From NCBI GenBank assembly GCA_023409735.1, contig JAEYRB010000009.1, positions 1 through 63,747 on the forward strand: a stretch of 63,747 nucleotides of DNA, written 5' to 3'. The stretch is from Bacillota bacterium. Lineage in GTDB: Bacteria > Bacillota > Clostridia > Acetivibrionales > DTU013. Positions 60,897 through 63,747 of this stretch are shown here, one piece after another; position 1 is the stretch's first letter; every line of letters begins with the position of its first letter. The notes below the pieces were generated by a model that had not been told where the DNA came from, did not search any database, and saw only the letters and a list, made by a program, of their open reading frames with translations. The translations under genes and the position numbers were made by a program.

Positions 60897-61565
60897 ATGT
60901 TAAGAGGACTTTTAAAAGACGCAGCTCTAATTGCGAAAAGAGATCCTGCTGCGAAGAGTACACTGGAGGTAATACTGCTTTATCCGGGTTTTACCGCTTT
61001 GTTTTATCATAGAATAGCGAATTGGCTGTTTAAAAAAAGATTGTTTTTCCTCGCCCGTTTGGTGTCTCAGTTTTCCAGATTTATTACAGGAATAGAGATA
61101 CATCCGGGTGCCAAAGTAGGACAGGGATTATTTATGGACCACGGGATGGGGATAGTTATTGGTGAGACCGCAGAAATAGGTGATAATTGTACGATATACC
61201 ATGGGGTTACCCTAGGCGGAACAGGAAAGAATAAGGGCAAGAGACATCCTACTATTGGGAACAATGTTCTTATAGGCGCCGGTGCAAAGCTGCTTGGACC
61301 AATAACTATAGGTGACAATACTATGGTTGGTGCAGGTTCTGTTCTGTTGGATGACGTTGCTCCTGACACCACAGTAGCAGGCACTAAGGCAAGAGCTGTC
61401 AAACATGCCGGGAAAAGGGTATGTCCATCCATTGAACTGGATCAGGTGCATGTTCCGGATCCAATTTCGCAGGAGCTTTGCAGGATGCGTCTACGTATTG
61501 AGCAGCTTGAAAAGCGGTTAAATAATGAGAGCCCGGGTAAGGAATCGGATGAGAGTTCACAATGA
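60897..61565 (+). CDS. cysE: serine O-acetyltransferase
   Basis: Makes O-acetylserine from serine and acetyl-CoA, the first committed step of cysteine synthesis. From the ATG at 60897 it is 222 residues (GGGGAG just upstream; an in-frame ATG at 60855 has no site). An N-terminal helical region with RDPAAKS, then the left-handed beta-helix with IHPGAKVGQGLFMDHGMGIV, GETAEIGDN, HGVTLGGTGK and KRHPTIGNN. The catalytic His-Asp site is intact. The T-box upstream implies induction by cysteine shortage. It is followed by cysS after a 295-base gap. Confidence 0.95.
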   Translation: MLRGLLKDAALIAKRDPAAKSTLEVILLYPGFTALFYHRIANWLFKKRLFFLARLVSQFSRFITGIEIHPGAKVGQGLFMDHGMGIVIGETAEIGDNCTIYHGVTLGGTGKNKGKRHPTIGNNVLIGAGAKLLGPITIGDNTMVGAGSVLLDDVAPDTTVAGTKARAVKHAGKRVCPSIELDQVHVPDPISQELCRMRLRIEQLEKRLNNESPGKESDESSQ

Positions 61566-61860
61566 TAGCTCAAAGACAGGAATGGTAAGAGGACTGAATA
61601 GAGACCAGAAAAGAAGCTTGAGGCAAAATGCAAAACAAAGATAGGCGCAAGAAAGGGTATAATAAAAGAGAAATACCTGAGGAGCGTTGCAAGAAGATAC
61701 TTATAGGTACCTGAAGGAAAGCTAAAGCAAGCTTTGAGCAGCAATCAATTTAAGGTATGATAACAGGTTTGAAAAGGTAGTCGAAGAGAAACTAATAAAG
61801 AAGTATTTAGATAAACAAAAGGCTATGTAAATAATAGAATGGAAAACGGAGGTTGCAGCT
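61566..61860 (+). other. purine-rich spacer with decayed coding appearance
   Basis: The plus strand is strikingly A/G-rich over about 61570-61850. Reading-frame pieces with normal composition are interrupted: ATG at 61628 gives MQNKDRRKKGYNKREIPEER and stops after 28 codons; near the end RYDNRFEKVVEEKLIKKYLD runs to a stop at 61831. They are in different frames and no family is recognised. It may be a broken gene or a long leader of cysS. Confidence 0.45.
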
Positions 61861-63258
61861 ATGAAGCTTTATAACACATTAACAAGACAAAAGGAAGAGT
61901 TCATACCGATAAACAAGGATGAGGTGCGTATTTATTCATGCGGCCCAACAGTATATCAGTATGCTCATATAGGCAATCTTAGGACATATGTCTTTATGGA
62001 TATTCTGCGCAGAGTATTGAAATACAACGGCTATAAGCTAAAACATGTAATGAACATTACAGATGTTGGACACCTTGTATCTGATGCGGACGAGGGCGAG
62101 GACAAGATGATGAAGACTGCTAAGGCCACAAACAAATCGCCATGGGAAATCGCTGAATACTATACGGGAGTTTTCATGAACGATATAGGAGAGCTTAATA
62201 TAAGTAAGCCTGAAATCATAGCAAAGGCTACCGAGCATATAAATGACATGCTCGACTTCGTTGAAAAGCTTGTGGAAAAGGGCTATGGATACGAAACCAA
62301 TGATGGAATATATTTTGATGTAATGAAGTTCAAAGGGTATGGAAAATTATCAAAACTAGATCTTGAGGGGCAAATAGCAGGAGCAAGGGTGGATGTAAAT
62401 GAGGAAAAAAGGCATCCTGCTGATTTTGCGTTATGGAAAAAAGCTCCCAAGGAGCACATAATGCAGTGGCCCAGCCCATGGGGAATGGGGTATCCGGGCT
62501 GGCATATAGAATGCTCTGCTATGAGCAGAAAGTATCTGGGAGATGAGTTTGATATTCATACAGGAGGCGTTGATCATATACCTGTGCACCACGAAAATGA
62601 AATAGCTCAGAGTGAAGCACTGCTTGGAAAACCGGCTGTCCACTGCTGGCTGCATGGAGAATTCCTGCTGGTCGATAATGGCAAGATGTCAAAGAGCCTT
62701 GGGAATACATACACAGTATCTGATCTAAAGAAAAATGGAATTGATCCGCTTGCATACAGATATATGTGCCTTAATGCTAACTACAGAAGCAAGCTGAATT
62801 TCACATGGGACGGAATTAAAGCGGCACAAGTCTCTCTTGACAGACTAATGGAGGGTGTATTGGCGCATAAAAAGGCAGATAGCAATGTAAGATTCGATTC
62901 TTCAATTATCGACGGCTTCAAAAAAGAGTTTGATGAGGCGCTAAATGATGACCTTAACATCCCAAAAGCTCTTGGCGTTACCTGGAATGTCGCCAGATAC
63001 AATGTTAAATCAGTTGATTTATATAACCTTCTTTTGAAAATGGATGAGGTACTAGGCCTTGATTTTGCAAAAGCTGCAGATAAACCGACTGAAACAGCAA
63101 CAGAGCTTGACCCTGAGGTGCAGGCACTTGTTGATCAAAGACAGCAGGCCAGAAAGGATAAGAATTGGAAGCTGGCTGATGAGATAAGAAATAAGCTTGG
63201 TGAAATGGGATACCAAATCGAGGATACACCAACAGGAGTAAAGGTGGTAAGAAAATAG
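61861..63258 (+). CDS. cysS: cysteinyl-tRNA synthetase
   Basis: Class I aminoacyl-tRNA synthetase of 465 residues that charges tRNA-Cys. The zinc/substrate Cys is in SCGPTVYQYAHIGN, which also holds the HIGN signature, and other zinc ligands are in WHIECSAM and HIPVHHENE. KMSKSLGN is the second ATP motif, near residue 275. The C-terminal anticodon region with KDKNWKLADEIRNKL is complete. The GGAGG site lies just before the ATG. Its place behind the T-box and cysE means that its supply follows tRNA-Cys charging. Confidence 0.97.
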   Translation: MKLYNTLTRQKEEFIPINKDEVRIYSCGPTVYQYAHIGNLRTYVFMDILRRVLKYNGYKLKHVMNITDVGHLVSDADEGEDKMMKTAKATNKSPWEIAEYYTGVFMNDIGELNISKPEIIAKATEHINDMLDFVEKLVEKGYGYETNDGIYFDVMKFKGYGKLSKLDLEGQIAGARVDVNEEKRHPADFALWKKAPKEHIMQWPSPWGMGYPGWHIECSAMSRKYLGDEFDIHTGGVDHIPVHHENEIAQSEALLGKPAVHCWLHGEFLLVDNGKMSKSLGNTYTVSDLKKNGIDPLAYRYMCLNANYRSKLNFTWDGIKAAQVSLDRLMEGVLAHKKADSNVRFDSSIIDGFKKEFDEALNDDLNIPKALGVTWNVARYNVKSVDLYNLLLKMDEVLGLDFAKAADKPTETATELDPEVQALVDQRQQARKDKNWKLADEIRNKLGEMGYQIEDTPTGVKVVRK

Positions 63259-63444
63259 ACCTTATGTAACCTTTGAGGCATGCAAATAATATACTGATTA
63301 TGTAAAAACGTTTAGAAGCTTATTGACGCGAAATCACAATATAAGCCGGAAGATAATTTCACACTCTCATATTTGCGGCAATAAGTATGTTCGTTGGGGT
63401 GTAGATGGTAACCCACATAGTATGCTTAAAAGGGATGTGTATTT

Positions 63445-63612
63445 ATGGAAACTAAAAAAATAAAATGGGACAGAAAAATGGCAGAAAGGTGCCTTATGAG
63501 ATGGAACATAGATGCGGGCTATACAGATGCGTCGAGCATGACAAGAAAGGCTTCTGAGGATTCACAGTGGGAGGAATTCAAAAAGGCGCTTGATAAAGTG
63601 TTGGGGAAATAA
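63445..63612 (+). CDS. hypothetical 55-residue protein
   Basis: Small frame at 63445-63612 preceded by AAAAGGGATG about seven bases upstream of the ATG. The protein METKKIKWDRKMAERCLMRW then continues with NIDAGYTD and ends WEEFKKALDKVLGK; helical, charged and with two Trp. It resembles no family that I recognise. It lies between cysS and the IS copy that ends the window, so its gene could have been joined to a disrupted neighbour. Confidence 0.45.
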   Translation: METKKIKWDRKMAERCLMRWNIDAGYTDASSMTRKASEDSQWEEFKKALDKVLGK

Positions 63613-63643
63613 AATAATATGTAAGAGGTAATATATAAAAAGA

Positions 63644-63747
63644 GACGGTGTGAAATTTTCTCTGTAAATAGCTTTCTATGATAATTTTTATTGGGGCTTG
63701 TGAGCCACATTTTGGCTTGCAAGCCTTGATTACAATATAGTGAAAAG
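63644..63747 (-). mobile_element. right end of a second IS256-family copy, cut by the window edge
   Basis: These 104 bases are identical to the reverse complement of 1367-1470. The element would continue beyond the window with its transposase on the minus strand. Confidence 0.9.

Noticed and set aside
61442..61744. Minus-strand reading frame of 100 codons opposite the cysE-cysS gap
   Set aside because: It has no ribosome site, a Ser/Phe/Leu-rich composition expected from reading a purine-rich strand in reverse, and overlaps the cysE end.
1..63747. Inverted IS copies as a 63-kb composite transposon
   Set aside because: The interior contains core genes (yebC, zapA, cysS, deoC), and the copies lie where assemblies often stop, so transposition as one unit is unlikely.

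Overview
The window is chromosomal DNA of an anaerobic, endospore-forming member of the Clostridia. The evidence is an alpha/beta-type small acid-soluble spore protein, a YtxC sporulation protein, a PPi-dependent phosphofructokinase, a T-box-controlled cysE-cysS pair, many Shine-Dalgarno sites close to AGGAGG, TTG starts, and several families seen mainly in Clostridia (DUF6062, DUF6873, DUF3343, DUF378, P-loop/Asp23 fusion). The species cannot be fixed from sequence alone. Both ends are IS256-type sequence: a complete element at 1-1470, and the first 104 bases of an inverted copy at 63644-63747. The window may therefore be a contig that stops in a repeat.

Layout. 1-1470: IS256 element. 1.6-19.8 kb: mostly housekeeping and sporulation genes: alpha/beta hydrolase, zapA, U32 protein with a dUTPase carrying an insertion, PPi-PFK, HflX with a RadC-like JAMM motif, degenerate Nudix protein, YigZ, orphan histidine kinase, yebC-ynzC, flavoprotein, SASP, DUF378, a 55-residue Cys protein, DUF6873 and ytxC. 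20.2-35.6 kb: a long plus-strand carbohydrate island. It has an ABC importer without its ATPase, three VOC proteins, two SDRs, deoC, two zinc-type dehydrogenases, a glycerol-kinase-like FGGY kinase, an AraA-fold isomerase, a SorC-type regulator and a GH51 arabinofuranosidase. The gene set matches no standard arabinose pathway. 36.0-38.3 kb: an autoregulated-looking padR-MBL pair and a P-loop/Asp23 fusion.

38.4-59.8 kb: an apparent spore-surface or cell-surface glycosylation island. MaoC hydratase, ketoreductase, FkbH-like protein and acyl carrier protein could make an acyl group. A nucleotide-sugar 4,6-dehydratase, DegT aminotransferase and NeuD-like acyltransferase could make an N-acylated amino sugar. 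Six glycosyltransferase-like proteins (two GT14-like, two GT2 with a four-Cys cluster, one small GT-A and one DxD-less relative) could assemble it. Interspersed are probable surface structural proteins: two paralogues with a shared C-terminal motif, a DUF4397 protein behind a sigma-K-like promoter, a coiled-coil protein and a propeller/coiled-coil protein. 56.6-57.0 kb holds a probable structured non-coding RNA with promoter, pseudoknot-capable pairings and terminator. 59.8-63.6 kb: small holin-family membrane protein, T-box leader, cysE, cysS and a small orphan gene.

The most unusual feature is a dispersed palindromic, terminator-like repeat of about 65-75 bp with at least nine copies, three of them in tandem. 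One copy lies in frame inside the nucleotide-sugar dehydratase gene and encodes about 23 extra residues in a loop.
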